A stretch of 64,000 bases of DNA. Source: Methanomassiliicoccaceae archaeon UBA472 (GTDB lineage Archaea > Thermoplasmatota > Thermoplasmata > Methanomassiliicoccales > UBA472). Below are positions 8,595 to 18,251 of the stretch, one piece after another (positions within the stretch are counted from its first letter, which is position 1; every line of letters begins with the position of its first letter). The position numbers were made by a program, and so were the translations under genes. Under the pieces are notes generated by a model that was given only the letters and a program-made list of their open reading frames with translations, did no database searches and had not been told where the DNA came from. The stretch covers positions 1-64,000 of the forward strand of contig DAML01000026.1 of the NCBI GenBank assembly GCA_002497075.1. Reading direction: 5' to 3'.

Positions 8595-9346
8595 CATAAC
8601 CCTTTCAGGGACTTCCTCTTCAGTATGTAATTGGCGGTCAGCAGGAAGACCACGGTGAATATCATCAACATCAACAGGTCCAGGACCAACGGTAAGGCGC
8701 CACCGTTCCCCAGGGCGTGGTTGAACCCGTCCACCAGATAGGTCAGCGGGGAGAGCATGGTGACGATGCGGGCGGTCCCGGTCATCTCCGCCAACGGCAC
8801 GAAGATGCCGCTGATGAAAATGAGCGGGAAGCGGACCAGAGCCGCCAACATCATGATGTTGCTGGGCACCGGACCGGCCGGAGATGACAGCAGCACGCCC
8901 AGGGCGGCAAAGCACAGATTGCCCAGTATGAACAGCAGTGGAATGGCCACGACCGCCATTAGGGTTATGGGGAAGGGCAGGAGCAACGCTCCGGCGGCAA
9001 ATATCACCAGACTTATAATTAGACCGAACCCGGCCCCGGCGATGGTATCCCCCAGCACCAGTATCGGGATGCTCACCGGAAGCGACAGCAGACGTTCGAA
9101 CGTACCGGCCTGCTTCTCCCAGGGGATGATGAGCGGCCCGACCGAGGAGGCGGTGAAGAACAGGGCCATGGCCAGGAACCCGGGGTAATACTTCTCCATG
9201 TCCAACTGCCTTCCCACGAAGAAGGCGAAGAACAGGAAGGTCGGCAATATCAGGCCGAAGATGAACACCGGGGGCTTCTTGTAATAGATCTTGATGTCCT
9301 TGACCGCGGTGGCCATGACCCCTCGGACCACGATCTTCAGGTTCAC
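8594..9346 (-). CDS. ABC-2 type transporter permease
   Basis: A 250-residue permease with about six membrane segments and the ABC-2 family layout: a cytosolic N-terminus (DIKIYYKKPP), then PFITLM-like helices and a final LLMLMIFTVVFLL helix. GTG 9346 overlaps the stop of the upstream ATPase gene (GTGA), showing translational coupling. Together they form an exporter of unknown cargo; drug or lipid export is typical for this class. The longer frame starting at 9544 lies inside the ATPase gene and was not used. Confidence 0.87.
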   Translation of the reverse strand: MNLKIVVRGVMATAVKDIKIYYKKPPVFIFGLILPTFLFFAFFVGRQLDMEKYYPGFLAMALFFTASSVGPLIIPWEKQAGTFERLLSLPVSIPILVLGDTIAGAGFGLIISLVIFAAGALLLPFPITLMAVVAIPLLFILGNLCFAALGVLLSSPAGPVPSNIMMLAALVRFPLIFISGIFVPLAEMTGTARIVTMLSPLTYLVDGFNHALGNGGALPLVLDLLMLMIFTVVFLLTANYILKRKSLKGL

Positions 9347-10263
9347 GCGCTCATCTCCGTGAGCTTGACGAAGACGTCCTCCAAAGAGGGCGCGAGGGTG
9401 TTCAGGGAGATTATGGTCAGCCCCAGGTCGTCCCGTACCTGCATTATTTTGTTCATGGCCTCGTCCGGGTCCGAGGTGTAGAACCTGAGCTTGTTGCCTT
9501 CCCCCTCGGCCCTGGTAATGCATTGGTCGAAGAATAGCCCGCATTCCACCACCCGGTCGAAGGTGACCTCCACGGACCGCGCTCCCTCGAAGGTCGACCT
9601 CAATCTTTCAGGGGTGTCCAGGGCGACTATCTTACCGTGGTTGATTATGCAGACCCGGTGGCAAAGGCGATTGGCCTCCTCGATGTTGTGCGTAGTAAGC
9701 ACTACAGTGCATCCGGCCTTGTTCATCCCGTTGACCTTTTCCACGATCATGCGCCGGCTCTGCACGTCCAAGCCTTCGGTGGGCTCGTCCAGGAACAGCA
9801 CCTGCGGCTGGTGTATGATGGCGCATCCGATGCTTACCCGCTGCTTCATGCCCTTGGAGAACCTCTTGATCTTCTCATCGGACCTGGCCCCGAGCCCTAG
9901 CTCTTCCAGCAGCGCGGAGGCCCGCTCCATGCGGGTTCGTTTGGTCAATCCGTAGAAGCGTCCGAAGAGCTCCAGGTTCTCCCGGGCGGTGAGGTCCGGG
10001 TAAACGTTCCCGATCTCCGGAATGACCCCTAACTTCTCCTTGGCCAGCAAGGGCTCCCTGTCCATACTGACGCCCATTATGCGGACGTTGCCCTGGTCGG
10101 GGCGGAGCACGCCGATCATCATTCTTATGGTGGTGGTCTTGCCCGCCCCGTTCGGACCGAGCAGACCGAAGAACTGCCCCTTGGGCACTTCGAAGCTCAC
10201 GTCGTCCACCGCTTTGAACTCCCCGAAGAGCTTGGTCAATCCATTCGCTTCGATCGCCGGCAT
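9343..10263 (-). CDS. ABC transporter ATP-binding protein (DrrA/CcmA-like)
   Basis: A 306-residue ATPase partner of the ABC-2 permease. Walker A GPNGAGKT is at 36-43, the signature FSKGMKQ at about 135-141, Walker B VLFLDEP at 155-161, and the H-loop TTHN follows. The C-terminal ~80 residues form the extra domain found in DrrA-type ATPases. ATG 10263 is preferred to a frame opening at 10338 because homology begins at MPAIEANGLTKLF; a TATA-like TTTAATAT about 40 bases upstream suggests a short leader. Confidence 0.93.
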   Translation of the reverse strand: MPAIEANGLTKLFGEFKAVDDVSFEVPKGQFFGLLGPNGAGKTTTIRMMIGVLRPDQGNVRIMGVSMDREPLLAKEKLGVIPEIGNVYPDLTARENLELFGRFYGLTKRTRMERASALLEELGLGARSDEKIKRFSKGMKQRVSIGCAIIHQPQVLFLDEPTEGLDVQSRRMIVEKVNGMNKAGCTVVLTTHNIEEANRLCHRVCIINHGKIVALDTPERLRSTFEGARSVEVTFDRVVECGLFFDQCITRAEGEGNKLRFYTSDPDEAMNKIMQVRDDLGLTIISLNTLAPSLEDVFVKLTEMSA

Positions 10264-10490
10264 ATGGTCAACTGCCAGTCTGTGATGGCTCCTATGGATA
10301 TTAAACGATTTCAATTTATTTTTGAACGATACGTCCATTCTGTATTTCGGAATGTGTTCCAGGGGGATGGAACGACGCCGCGCTACCCAAGGTCACTGGC
10401 CTTCCCAAGCAAATCATTTTTTATTGCATCGCCATCCCTGTGCCGTAGAATCACCGCTAGCGCTCATAACGATCGCCAGGGGAATTTGCC

Positions 10491-11726
10491 ATGAAGGACC
10501 ACTTCACCATCGACGACCTGGACATCAAGGGGAAGACCGTCATCTACCGCGTGGACATCAACTGCCCGCTGAAGAAGGACACCCTGGACCTGGCCAACGA
10601 TAACCGAATCCAGGAGATATTGCCGACCTTGCGGGAGCTTTTGAATCGTGGGGCCAAGGTCGTCATCCTCGCCCATCAGAGCCGCCCGGGGGAGTGGGAT
10701 TACATCTCATTGGAGAGGCACGCCAAGCGCACCTCGGAGCTTCTTGGCGTGGAAGTGACGTACATACACGACATATACGGGGAGAAGGCCAAGAAGACCA
10801 TACAGCGCATGATGCCCGGCGAGGCGGTCATGCTCAGGAACGTCAGGGACGAGAAGGGGGAGATGGACAAGGCCAGCATGGAGCAGCATGCCCAATCGCC
10901 GATGGTAAAGGAGCTTTCCGCCCTGGCCGATCTTTACATATCGGATGCTTTCGGCGCCGCCCACCGTTCCCAATGCTCGCTGGTAGGATTCCAGGCGGTG
11001 CTCCCGTCGGCCGCCGGGAGGCTGATGGAGAAGGAACTGACCGCGCTAGGCCGGGTCATCGACTCGCCTTCCCACCCCTGCGTTTTCGTTCTAGGGGGAT
11101 CGAAGTTCGCCGACGCCATCAAGGTGGTGGATAGGGTGCTGAGAGAGAACATCGCCGACAAGGTCCTTATGGTGGGATTGGCCGGCAACGCCTTCCTGAA
11201 GGCCAGGGGCATCCAGCTCGGGGAGAGGAACGAACAGATCCTCATGGAGGAGTTCACCGAGGAGAACCTCAAGGCGGCCAAGGCCCTGCTGGACAAGTAC
11301 GGCGATCGCATCGAGACCCCGGTGGACGTGGCCCTGGACGACGGAGGGTTGAGGAAGGACGTTCCCATAGGGGCATTGCCGTCCGAGCTGCCGATATCCG
11401 ACATAGGAAAGGAGACGGCGGCCAAGTTCTCGGACATCGTCTCCAAGGCTTGCACGGTGTTCATCTCCGGCCCGGCCGGGGTCATCGAGAAGGAGGAGTT
11501 CTCCTTCGGAACAAAAGCGCTAATGGAGGCGACGGTCTCCTCGGACGCCTTCTCCGTGATAGGCGGAGGGCATACGGTGAGCGCCGCGCAGAGGTACGGA
11601 TGCTGCGACCGTTTCTCGTACGTAAGCACCGGTGGTGGGGCGTTGGAGAACTATATCATGGGCAAGCCGCTGCCGGTCGTCGAGGCCCTGAAGGCCGCCC
11701 ATCGGCGGGAGACCGGCAAGCATTAG
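10491..11726 (+). CDS. pgk: phosphoglycerate kinase
   Basis: A 411-residue phosphoglycerate kinase, interconverting 1,3-bisphosphoglycerate and 3-phosphoglycerate with ATP. It has the N-terminal YRVDINCPL (the VDxNxP substrate motif), the AHQSRPG loop, FVLGGSKFADAI, FISGPAGVIE and the C-terminal GGGHT nucleotide-binding loop. Length and motifs match archaeal enzymes. The start ATG 10491 follows a 227-base spacer that holds no other gene. It probably serves gluconeogenesis with gap. Confidence 0.96.
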   Translation: MKDHFTIDDLDIKGKTVIYRVDINCPLKKDTLDLANDNRIQEILPTLRELLNRGAKVVILAHQSRPGEWDYISLERHAKRTSELLGVEVTYIHDIYGEKAKKTIQRMMPGEAVMLRNVRDEKGEMDKASMEQHAQSPMVKELSALADLYISDAFGAAHRSQCSLVGFQAVLPSAAGRLMEKELTALGRVIDSPSHPCVFVLGGSKFADAIKVVDRVLRENIADKVLMVGLAGNAFLKARGIQLGERNEQILMEEFTEENLKAAKALLDKYGDRIETPVDVALDDGGLRKDVPIGALPSELPISDIGKETAAKFSDIVSKACTVFISGPAGVIEKEEFSFGTKALMEATVSSDAFSVIGGGHTVSAAQRYGCCDRFSYVSTGGGALENYIMGKPLPVVEALKAAHRRETGKH

Positions 11727-11770
11727 ATCTGGCGTCCATCCAAAAAACAACGTATAATCGGTGTTAAGGT

Positions 11771-11778
11771 TTTATATC
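11771..11778 (+). promoter_or_regulatory. TATA box of the HdrD-like gene
   Basis: TTTATATC is centred about 26 bases before ATG 11801, which is the usual TATA-to-start distance in archaea. The transcript would therefore begin at or next to the start codon (leaderless), and no Shine-Dalgarno sequence is seen. Confidence 0.6.
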
Positions 11779-11800
11779 ACAAGCTCCACCTGCATCGTTC

Positions 11801-12940
11801 ATGGACCCCGCGGAGTTCGACGAACGGTGCAGGAGATGCGGAAAATGCCTGGAAGCCTGTTCGCAATACTCGGACATAGAGATAATAGATTCTTTGGTCG
11901 ATTATCTGAAGAACGGCAAGGAGAGCTCATTCGACATAACCCAGTGTCTGACCTGCGGGAAGTGCGAATCGGTGTGCCCGGAGAAGCTCAGCCTCAAGCT
12001 GCTCATTAAGGACTCCCGGTTGAAGAGGGTCGCGGCGGCTGGCCTATCTGACATCAACTTCATATGCGATCCCGGTTACGACCGCAACATCTTCAAGACC
12101 GCCGCGGAGACCGAGGAGCCGTTGCTCTTTGAGCCGGGAAAGGCGGACGTCGTCTACTACCCGGGTTGCTATTCCAGCTACATACACAAGACCATGGTCC
12201 TGGCCATCACCCGCCTGATGGAGAGGGCGGGAGTGGACTTCGCCGTCCTGGACGGTCTGGACAACTGTTGCGGACTGGCCTCGGCGGGGACCGGAAACCC
12301 GGCGGTCATAAAGGCCAACGGACCCAAGATCATCGCCAAGCTCAGGGAGATGGGGGCCAAACAGGTGGTCACCTCCTGCCCGGGCTGTTTCATGGCCCTG
12401 TCCAAGGCGTACCCTGCTATGTTCGGGGAGCTGGGCTTCGAAGTGGTACAGGCATCCCAGTTCCTGAAAGGACTGATCGAACAGGGCCGGCTTAAGCCCG
12501 GGGAAGGGGCCGGAGGCCGGGTCTATTATCATGACCCCTGCCATCTGACCAGGGGGGCGGGGATCTACAAGGAGCCGAGGGACCTGTTGGAGAAGGTGCC
12601 CGGAACCGAGCTGATGAACCCCGGACCGGAGGGCTCCAACTGTTGCGGCTTCGGGGGAGGGGTGAGGCTGAACCATCCTACCGAGTCCATAAAGGCCTCA
12701 TGCACGGAGCACCAGCAGGTGAAGGCCGAGGGAGGGGACATCATCATCACCAATTGCGCGGGCTGCCGGCAGAACCTGATCGAAGGCCGGCCTGAAGACG
12801 GTCCCAAGGTTTACGATCTGGCCGAGTACCTGTTGCTCTCCCTGGGCGAAGAGCTGCCTCGTGACGACCAGGCCCTGATAGATCTGGTGAACAAGGCGTA
12901 TGCCAGGGGCGTGCGGGGGTACAAGAGGCCAGCCCTGTAG
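11801..12940 (+). CDS. HdrD/GlpC-like Fe-S oxidoreductase with two CCG domains
   Basis: A 379-residue soluble Fe-S protein. Two 4Fe-4S motifs are at C10/C13/C16/C20 and C49/C52/C55/C59, then two CCG domains: C123, C156-C157, C193/C196 and C247, C281-C282, C319/C322. This is the HdrD (fused HdrC-HdrB) or GlpC/LldE arrangement, which handles electrons for heterodisulfide, lactate or glycerol-phosphate oxidation. No flavin dehydrogenase or cytochrome HdrE is next to it, so the partner is unknown. A second homologue is at 33583-34683. Confidence 0.85.
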   Translation: MDPAEFDERCRRCGKCLEACSQYSDIEIIDSLVDYLKNGKESSFDITQCLTCGKCESVCPEKLSLKLLIKDSRLKRVAAAGLSDINFICDPGYDRNIFKTAAETEEPLLFEPGKADVVYYPGCYSSYIHKTMVLAITRLMERAGVDFAVLDGLDNCCGLASAGTGNPAVIKANGPKIIAKLREMGAKQVVTSCPGCFMALSKAYPAMFGELGFEVVQASQFLKGLIEQGRLKPGEGAGGRVYYHDPCHLTRGAGIYKEPRDLLEKVPGTELMNPGPEGSNCCGFGGGVRLNHPTESIKASCTEHQQVKAEGGDIIITNCAGCRQNLIEGRPEDGPKVYDLAEYLLLSLGEELPRDDQALIDLVNKAYARGVRGYKRPAL

Positions 12941-13006
12941 ACCGCAATGCGGACCTCGGACGTGCGCGGTGCGGACCATACCATCTGCAGATCCGTGCGC
13001 TGGGCG

Positions 13007-13630
13007 CTACACCCGGGCCGAAATGACCGTGAACAGCCCATCACCGTGCCCTTCTCGGACCGGCTCGGGAGCGGTCAGGCCTCCTGGATCGGAGAATATG
13101 GTCTGGAAGGTGCTCTCGATCGTGCAGCCGGCCTGTTCTAGGAGATCGAACGTCTCGGCGGCCGACAGGAACCTGGCATCGCGATAGAAACGGCTGCCTT
13201 CGGCGCCTGCCTCGTACCTCCTTCCCAGAGAACTGTCCCGGTCCAGTATCCCGACCAACAAAGAACCGCCCCTGCGGACGACCCTCGTGGCTTCCCGAAG
13301 GGCATCCAGTGGGTCATTGACGAAACATAGCACCGTGACCATCAATGCGAAATCGAAGGCTCCGTCGCGGAAGGGAAGGTTCTCCGCCCTGCCCTGGACG
13401 ACCTGCAGCCCTTTCTTACCGGCCAGGCGGAGCATGGGGATCGACGGGTCCACGCCCACGACCATCTCGAAGGGAGTGGAGAAGCGCCCGGTCCCCGACC
13501 CGATGTCCACCCCCCGGCCTTCCGGTACTACCTTGGCCAGGGCGGCCAGCTCGGAGCGGTAGGCCCATGGATTGCGCTCGAACCATTCATCGTATTCCAT
13601 GGCGAACCGGACGAAGGGGTCGTTGAGCAT
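13007..13630 (-). CDS. class I SAM-dependent methyltransferase
   Basis: A 207-residue methyltransferase with the SAM-binding motif I VDIGSGTGRF at residues 41-50, motif II region FDFALMVTVLCF and a post-motif RGGSLLVGILDRD. It is a member of the UbiE/Methyltransf_11-like group; the substrate is unknown. It begins 28 bases after dapL on the same strand, so it is probably the last gene of the lysine operon transcript, though no lysine-pathway methyltransferase is known. Confidence 0.85.
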   Translation of the reverse strand: MLNDPFVRFAMEYDEWFERNPWAYRSELAALAKVVPEGRGVDIGSGTGRFSTPFEMVVGVDPSIPMLRLAGKKGLQVVQGRAENLPFRDGAFDFALMVTVLCFVNDPLDALREATRVVRRGGSLLVGILDRDSSLGRRYEAGAEGSRFYRDARFLSAAETFDLLEQAGCTIESTFQTIFSDPGGLTAPEPVREGHGDGLFTVISARV

Positions 13631-13658
13631 CGGACCTTCCGAACGCGCCCTCCGTGGC

Positions 13659-14816
13659 TCAGAGGACCTTGGACATCCGTTCCAACGCTTCCTCGATGCG
13701 CTCCACGGACTGGGTGGTCGCCATTCGAACGTAGCCTTCGCCGTTCTTTCCGAAGCCTATGCCCGGGGTGACGACGATACCGGCGTTCAGCATGGTCTCG
13801 GCGAACTCGAGCGAGGGGCCGTCAACCTTCAGCCAAAGGTAGAAGGTCGCTTTCGGCGGTTTGACCTTGAAACCGAGCTTGCGCAATCCGTTGACGAGAA
13901 CGTTCCTCCGCTCCTGATAGACGGCGATGTTGTCCTGGAGCATCTGCGGCCTCTGCCCGTTCTTGTACTCGCCGAGGGACATGGTCACCGCCCTCTGCAG
14001 GAACTTGGGCGCTCCGGAGTCGATCTGGGACTTGACCTTTTTCAATCCGGCTATTAGCTTGGCGTCCCCAACCGCGTATCCTATGCGGTAACCGGTCATG
14101 TTGAACGTCTTCGACAGGGACCCGAACTCAATGATGCCATCACTGTGGCCCACCTCGATTGCCGAAGGTGCCACGTAGTCGTCGAAGGTCATCTCCGAAT
14201 AGGCGTTGTCATAGCAGAAGATCGTGTTGGTCTCGTTGCACCACCTGTGGGCCTTTAACAGGAAGGTCTTGTCGCACACCGCCCCCGTGGGGTTGTTCGG
14301 ATAGTTCAGGTATATCATTCGGGCGTCATCCGGCAGGGATTCCATATCTGGGAGGAAGCCCTTCTCTGGAAGAAGCGGGAAGCGCACCGGGACCGCGTCC
14401 GTCAGCAATGCCGCTCCCTGAGCGTACACTGGATAGGCCGGGTCGGGCGCCAGCACCTTCTCGCCGGGGTTGACGAAAGCGCGGCATATGTTGGCCAGAC
14501 CCTCCTTGGAACCGATCAGGATGGCCACCTCTCCATTGGGATCGATGTCCACGTTGAAGCGCTCCTTGTACCAGCGCGCGATCGCCCTTCGGGTATCGGC
14601 CTCGCCGGCGCTTGACGGGTAGCGGTGGTTGTCCGGATCGTCCAGCTCGTGCTTGATGAAATCCACTATCGGTCGGGGCGTTGGAAGGTCGGGATCGCCG
14701 ATCCCGAGATCGATGATGTCCATGCCTTCCTTTTTCTTCTTCTCCACCTTCTCCTCGATCTCCGCGAAGAGATATGGAGGCAGCATCTTCAGCCTGTTAG
14801 CGTAATCAAATTCCAT
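13659..14816 (-). CDS. dapL: LL-diaminopimelate aminotransferase
   Basis: A 385-residue PLP-dependent class I/II aminotransferase. The PLP lysine is K236 in SLSKTFNMTGYR, with YLNYPNNPTGA (169-179) and YDNAYSEMTF typical of DapL. The enzyme converts tetrahydrodipicolinate directly to LL-diaminopimelate, skipping the succinylated or acetylated intermediates. Placement directly after dapF in a lysine gene cluster supports this over an aspartate or alanine aminotransferase. The gap to dapF is 4 bases. Confidence 0.9.
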   Translation of the reverse strand: MEFDYANRLKMLPPYLFAEIEEKVEKKKKEGMDIIDLGIGDPDLPTPRPIVDFIKHELDDPDNHRYPSSAGEADTRRAIARWYKERFNVDIDPNGEVAILIGSKEGLANICRAFVNPGEKVLAPDPAYPVYAQGAALLTDAVPVRFPLLPEKGFLPDMESLPDDARMIYLNYPNNPTGAVCDKTFLLKAHRWCNETNTIFCYDNAYSEMTFDDYVAPSAIEVGHSDGIIEFGSLSKTFNMTGYRIGYAVGDAKLIAGLKKVKSQIDSGAPKFLQRAVTMSLGEYKNGQRPQMLQDNIAVYQERRNVLVNGLRKLGFKVKPPKATFYLWLKVDGPSLEFAETMLNAGIVVTPGIGFGKNGEGYVRMATTQSVERIEEALERMSKVL

Positions 14817-14820
14817 ATGC

Positions 14821-15645
14821 TCACATCCGCCCTTCGAACACCAGTGCCGCCGGGCCGCGCATGGTCACCATGGATAGGTCCTCCGAGACCTTTATCCAGA
14901 GGCTTCCCCCGGGGAGGCGCACCTGCACCTCCTTTCCGAACGGTGCCTTGCCCAGCAGTCCGGCCGCCACCGCCGTCGCGCAAGCTCCGGTCCCGCAGGC
15001 CATGGTCCACCCGGCCCCCCTCTCGTACACCCTGACATCCAATATCCCATCCACCGATTTAACGAATTCTACGTTGGTCCGGCGCGGGAACAAATGATGA
15101 GCGTGAACGACCGGTCCCAGGCTCTCGACGTCCTGGTCGCTGAGATCGTCGAATATGATCAGGTGAGGATTGCCCATGGACACTGCGGTGCCGTGCAGCA
15201 CCCTCCCCTCGACCTCGATCGCCCTATCTATGAACTTACCCTCCCCGTTCACCGGGATGTCGCGGCATTCCAGGCGAGGCGCTCCCATCTCCACGGTGGC
15301 GGCCACGGCCTTTCCGTTCTCCACGTCCAGCTTGATGTTCATTATGCCGGCCAGGGTCTCGATGGTCATCCTTTCCTCTTTCTTGTGGCCCATATCGTAA
15401 ACGTGCTTGGCCAGGCATCTGATGCCGTTGCCGCACATCTCCGCCACCGAGCCGTCGGAGTTCATGACCCGCATGGTGAAATCTGCTTTTTCGCTGTTCT
15501 CCAGATACAGTATGCCGTCCGCCCCGACCCCGAAGCGGCGGTGACAGACGGAACGCACGTGATCGGGGTCCTTGGACACGCTCCCGTCGAAATTCTCGAC
15601 CAGCACGAAGTCGTTGCCCAGCCCGTGGTACTTCCAGAACCTCAT
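14821..15645 (-). CDS. dapF: diaminopimelate epimerase
   Basis: A 274-residue epimerase converting LL- to meso-diaminopimelate. The two catalytic cysteines are visible: C71 in MCGNGIRC and C217 in MACGTGACAT. N-terminal KYHGLGNDFVLV matches the family start. ATG 15645 overlaps the lysA stop by 4 bases (ATGA). Confidence 0.97.
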   Translation of the reverse strand: MRFWKYHGLGNDFVLVENFDGSVSKDPDHVRSVCHRRFGVGADGILYLENSEKADFTMRVMNSDGSVAEMCGNGIRCLAKHVYDMGHKKEERMTIETLAGIMNIKLDVENGKAVAATVEMGAPRLECRDIPVNGEGKFIDRAIEVEGRVLHGTAVSMGNPHLIIFDDLSDQDVESLGPVVHAHHLFPRRTNVEFVKSVDGILDVRVYERGAGWTMACGTGACATAVAAGLLGKAPFGKEVQVRLPGGSLWIKVSEDLSMVTMRGPAALVFEGRM

Positions 15646-16898
15646 TTGTTCAGCCTCGACGGTATCTTCTGCAGGCGGAAGAGGTCCTTGATCTCTTCCC
15701 TCTCCCGGATCAGGAAGGACTTCCGGTCCGCGACCAGCACTTCCGCGCAGCGCGGCCTGGTGTTGTAGTTGGAGGACATCGAGTATCCGTACGCGCCGAC
15801 ATCGTAAACGCAGAGGATGTCCCCGACGTCCACCCTGGGCAGGTAGCGTTCCTTGGCCAGATAATCACCGCTCTCGCAGAGCGGACCGGCCACGTCGTAC
15901 TTCATCTGGGCCTGCTCCCCGAACTTGGTGGCCACCGCCACGTGATGATACGAATCGTAGAAGGCCGGGCGGATGAGAGTGTTGAACCCAGCGTCCACCA
16001 GCAGGTACTCCTTGACCGGGGTGGACTTGACGTCGTTCACCCTCGTCAGCAGAACAGTGGTGTCGGCCACGATGTACCTTCCCGGCTCGATGACCAGCTG
16101 CTTCACGCCGCTGCCTTTGAGCTTCTCCGCGACCTCTGTTGCTATAGCGCCCAGGTCAGCGCGGAGCTCCTCCGGCCGGTAGGGGATGCTGATGCCCCCG
16201 CCGATGTCCAGGAACTCCAGGTCTATCCCGAGCTCGGCCCGCACCTTCTCGAATATGGCGACGAGCACTTCGGTCACTTTTCCGAAAACGGCCGGGTCGC
16301 TTCCTCCGGAGCCGGTATGGGCGTGCAGCCCCTTGGGAGAGAATCCCAACCTCACCGCTTCCGCGAAGGCCTGGACGATATCCTCCTTGGGTATGCCGAA
16401 CTTGGCCCCTTTCGTTCCGGTGATGACCTTCTGCGAATGCCCGGAACCTACGTCCGGGTTGACCCGCAAGGATATCGGGTGCTGAAAGTCGATGGCCGCC
16501 AGGCGCCTAAGCTGACCGACAGAGTCCACGTTGATCGGGACCTTTCTCTCCACCAGCATGCGCATCTCCTCGTCGGAGACGCTGACGCCGGTGTAAAGGA
16601 TGCGGTCGGGAGAGAACCCGGCCTTCAGGCAGGACTCGACCTCGCCGATGGAAACGGCGTCAATGCAGGAGCCTTCCTGCTCCAGTATGCGGAGGATGGC
16701 AAGATTTGTATTGGCCTTGCAGGCGTAGTTGACCCTGGTCGGGAAAACGGCGTTGAAAGCCCCGGATATCGCCCGGTAGTTCTCCCGCAGAGCGTTCTCG
16801 TCCGTGACCATCAAGGGAGTTCCGAACCGCTGAGCGAGCTTGGCGGCGGAGACGCCGCCGATGAGCATGTTGTCCTTTCTCTTCTGGAATTCTCTCAT
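15642..16898 (-). CDS. lysA: diaminopimelate decarboxylase
   Basis: A 418-residue PLP enzyme of the alanine-racemase fold that decarboxylates meso-diaminopimelate to lysine. The PLP lysine is K61 in YACKANTN; HTGSGG and the EPGRYIVA motif bind cofactor phosphate, and GPLCESGDYL carries the active-site Cys of the partner subunit. ATG 16898 abuts the aspartokinase stop; an in-frame ATG at 16868 is another possible start. Confidence 0.96.
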   Translation of the reverse strand: MREFQKRKDNMLIGGVSAAKLAQRFGTPLMVTDENALRENYRAISGAFNAVFPTRVNYACKANTNLAILRILEQEGSCIDAVSIGEVESCLKAGFSPDRILYTGVSVSDEEMRMLVERKVPINVDSVGQLRRLAAIDFQHPISLRVNPDVGSGHSQKVITGTKGAKFGIPKEDIVQAFAEAVRLGFSPKGLHAHTGSGGSDPAVFGKVTEVLVAIFEKVRAELGIDLEFLDIGGGISIPYRPEELRADLGAIATEVAEKLKGSGVKQLVIEPGRYIVADTTVLLTRVNDVKSTPVKEYLLVDAGFNTLIRPAFYDSYHHVAVATKFGEQAQMKYDVAGPLCESGDYLAKERYLPRVDVGDILCVYDVGAYGYSMSSNYNTRPRCAEVLVADRKSFLIREREEIKDLFRLQKIPSRLNK

Positions 16899-18251
16899 TC
16901 AAGCACCTATGTAGAGTTCATGCAATCTTCTAACCACGTCCACGGCCTTGGAGCCGCCGACCATGAAATTCAGCGCTATGTCCGAAGCGCCTTCGGATAT
17001 CAGTTCCACGTTGGCCCCCACGTCGGCCACGGCGGAGAATATCTTGGCGGAGACGCCGCAGCTCTCCAGCATGCCATCCCCGACCGCGCAGATCAGGGCG
17101 GCATCCTCCTTGATCTTTATGGCCTCCACCTGATCGCGGAAGCTTTTCAATCTAGAGCATGCCTCCGGTACCGATTCGGAGGGCACGACGACCGCCAACG
17201 TCGACAGAGAGGTCGATACTGCGTATATGGTGGTCCCGTCAGCGCTGATGGCCTCCAATATCCTGGCCACCAGCTCCGGCTGGTAGAACAGCTCGGATGA
17301 ATATATCTTCACGATGCTGAGCCCGGTCTTCAGGGCGACGCTCCTGAGCAGGTCCTGGCTGCTGCGGTTCAGCCCGTGAATGCGAGTGCCCTGCCCGGAA
17401 GGATTGAAGGTGTTCTTGACCAGGACCGCCACGCCCTTGCGTTTTGCCGGCTCTATGGTCCGGGGGTGCAGTACCTTGGCACCGAAATACGCTAGCTCGG
17501 CCGCCTCGCCGTAGTCCATCTCGGCTATGGTGCGAGCTCCTTTGACCACACGGGGATCAGCGGACATGAAGCCGTCCACGTCCGTCCAGATCTCGACTAC
17601 ATCGGCGTCCACCCCGTGGCCTACCACGGCGGCGGAGTAATCGGAACCGCCCCTTCCGAACGTCAGCGGACGTCCCCGGTTATCTGTTCCATAGAAACCG
17701 GTGATGATAGGGACCTTTCCCTCGTTCAACAGCGGCGCGAGCGTTCTGCGCAGGTTCGTCTCGGTCGCCGGAAGCACGGCGCTGCCGTTCCCCGGGGGAC
17801 CGGCGGCCACGATGCCGATCTCTTCTGATGTCAGAGCCAAAGAATCGGCACCGCGGGTGAGCAGTATGCACGAGAGGGTGAGGGACGACAAACGCTCGCC
17901 CCAGCTGGCCAGGGCGTCCTGGTACATTATGCGGTCCTCGTCCTGACGATACAGATGAATGAGATGTCCCAGTCCGGAGAGCCGGTACTCCAGCTGGTCC
18001 AGGTACTCGGGCATCAGCTCCTTAGAGATGTTTCCCTGGGCGGCATCCAGATGCTTCTGCCTCAGCCAATTGAGGTATTCCGGAACTTCTTTGCCGCCGC
18101 CCATCATCTCCAGGAGCGAGTTGGTGACCCCGGACATGGCCGAGACGACCACCGCCTTCTGGCAATCGTAGGACATGATGATGTCCGCAGTACGGGACAT
18201 GGCCTCGCCGGAGCCGACGCTGGTGCCCCCGAACTTCATGACCTTTCTCAT
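16899..18251 (-). CDS. lysC: aspartate kinase
   Basis: A 450-residue aspartokinase that phosphorylates L-aspartate, the first step toward lysine, threonine and methionine. N-terminal KFGGTSVGS (5-13) and the GRGGSDYSAA loop are diagnostic; the C-terminal ~150 residues form two ACT domains for feedback control, probably by lysine given the operon. ATG 18251 overlaps the dapB stop by 4 bases. Aspartate-semialdehyde dehydrogenase, the next enzyme, is not in this window. Confidence 0.95.
   Translation of the reverse strand: MRKVMKFGGTSVGSGEAMSRTADIIMSYDCQKAVVVSAMSGVTNSLLEMMGGGKEVPEYLNWLRQKHLDAAQGNISKELMPEYLDQLEYRLSGLGHLIHLYRQDEDRIMYQDALASWGERLSSLTLSCILLTRGADSLALTSEEIGIVAAGPPGNGSAVLPATETNLRRTLAPLLNEGKVPIITGFYGTDNRGRPLTFGRGGSDYSAAVVGHGVDADVVEIWTDVDGFMSADPRVVKGARTIAEMDYGEAAELAYFGAKVLHPRTIEPAKRKGVAVLVKNTFNPSGQGTRIHGLNRSSQDLLRSVALKTGLSIVKIYSSELFYQPELVARILEAISADGTTIYAVSTSLSTLAVVVPSESVPEACSRLKSFRDQVEAIKIKEDAALICAVGDGMLESCGVSAKIFSAVADVGANVELISEGASDIALNFMVGGSKAVDVVRRLHELYIGA

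Noticed and set aside
12941..13006. RNA gene between the HdrD-like and methyltransferase genes
   Set aside because: The 66-base convergent spacer has only weak pairing and no RNA family pattern.
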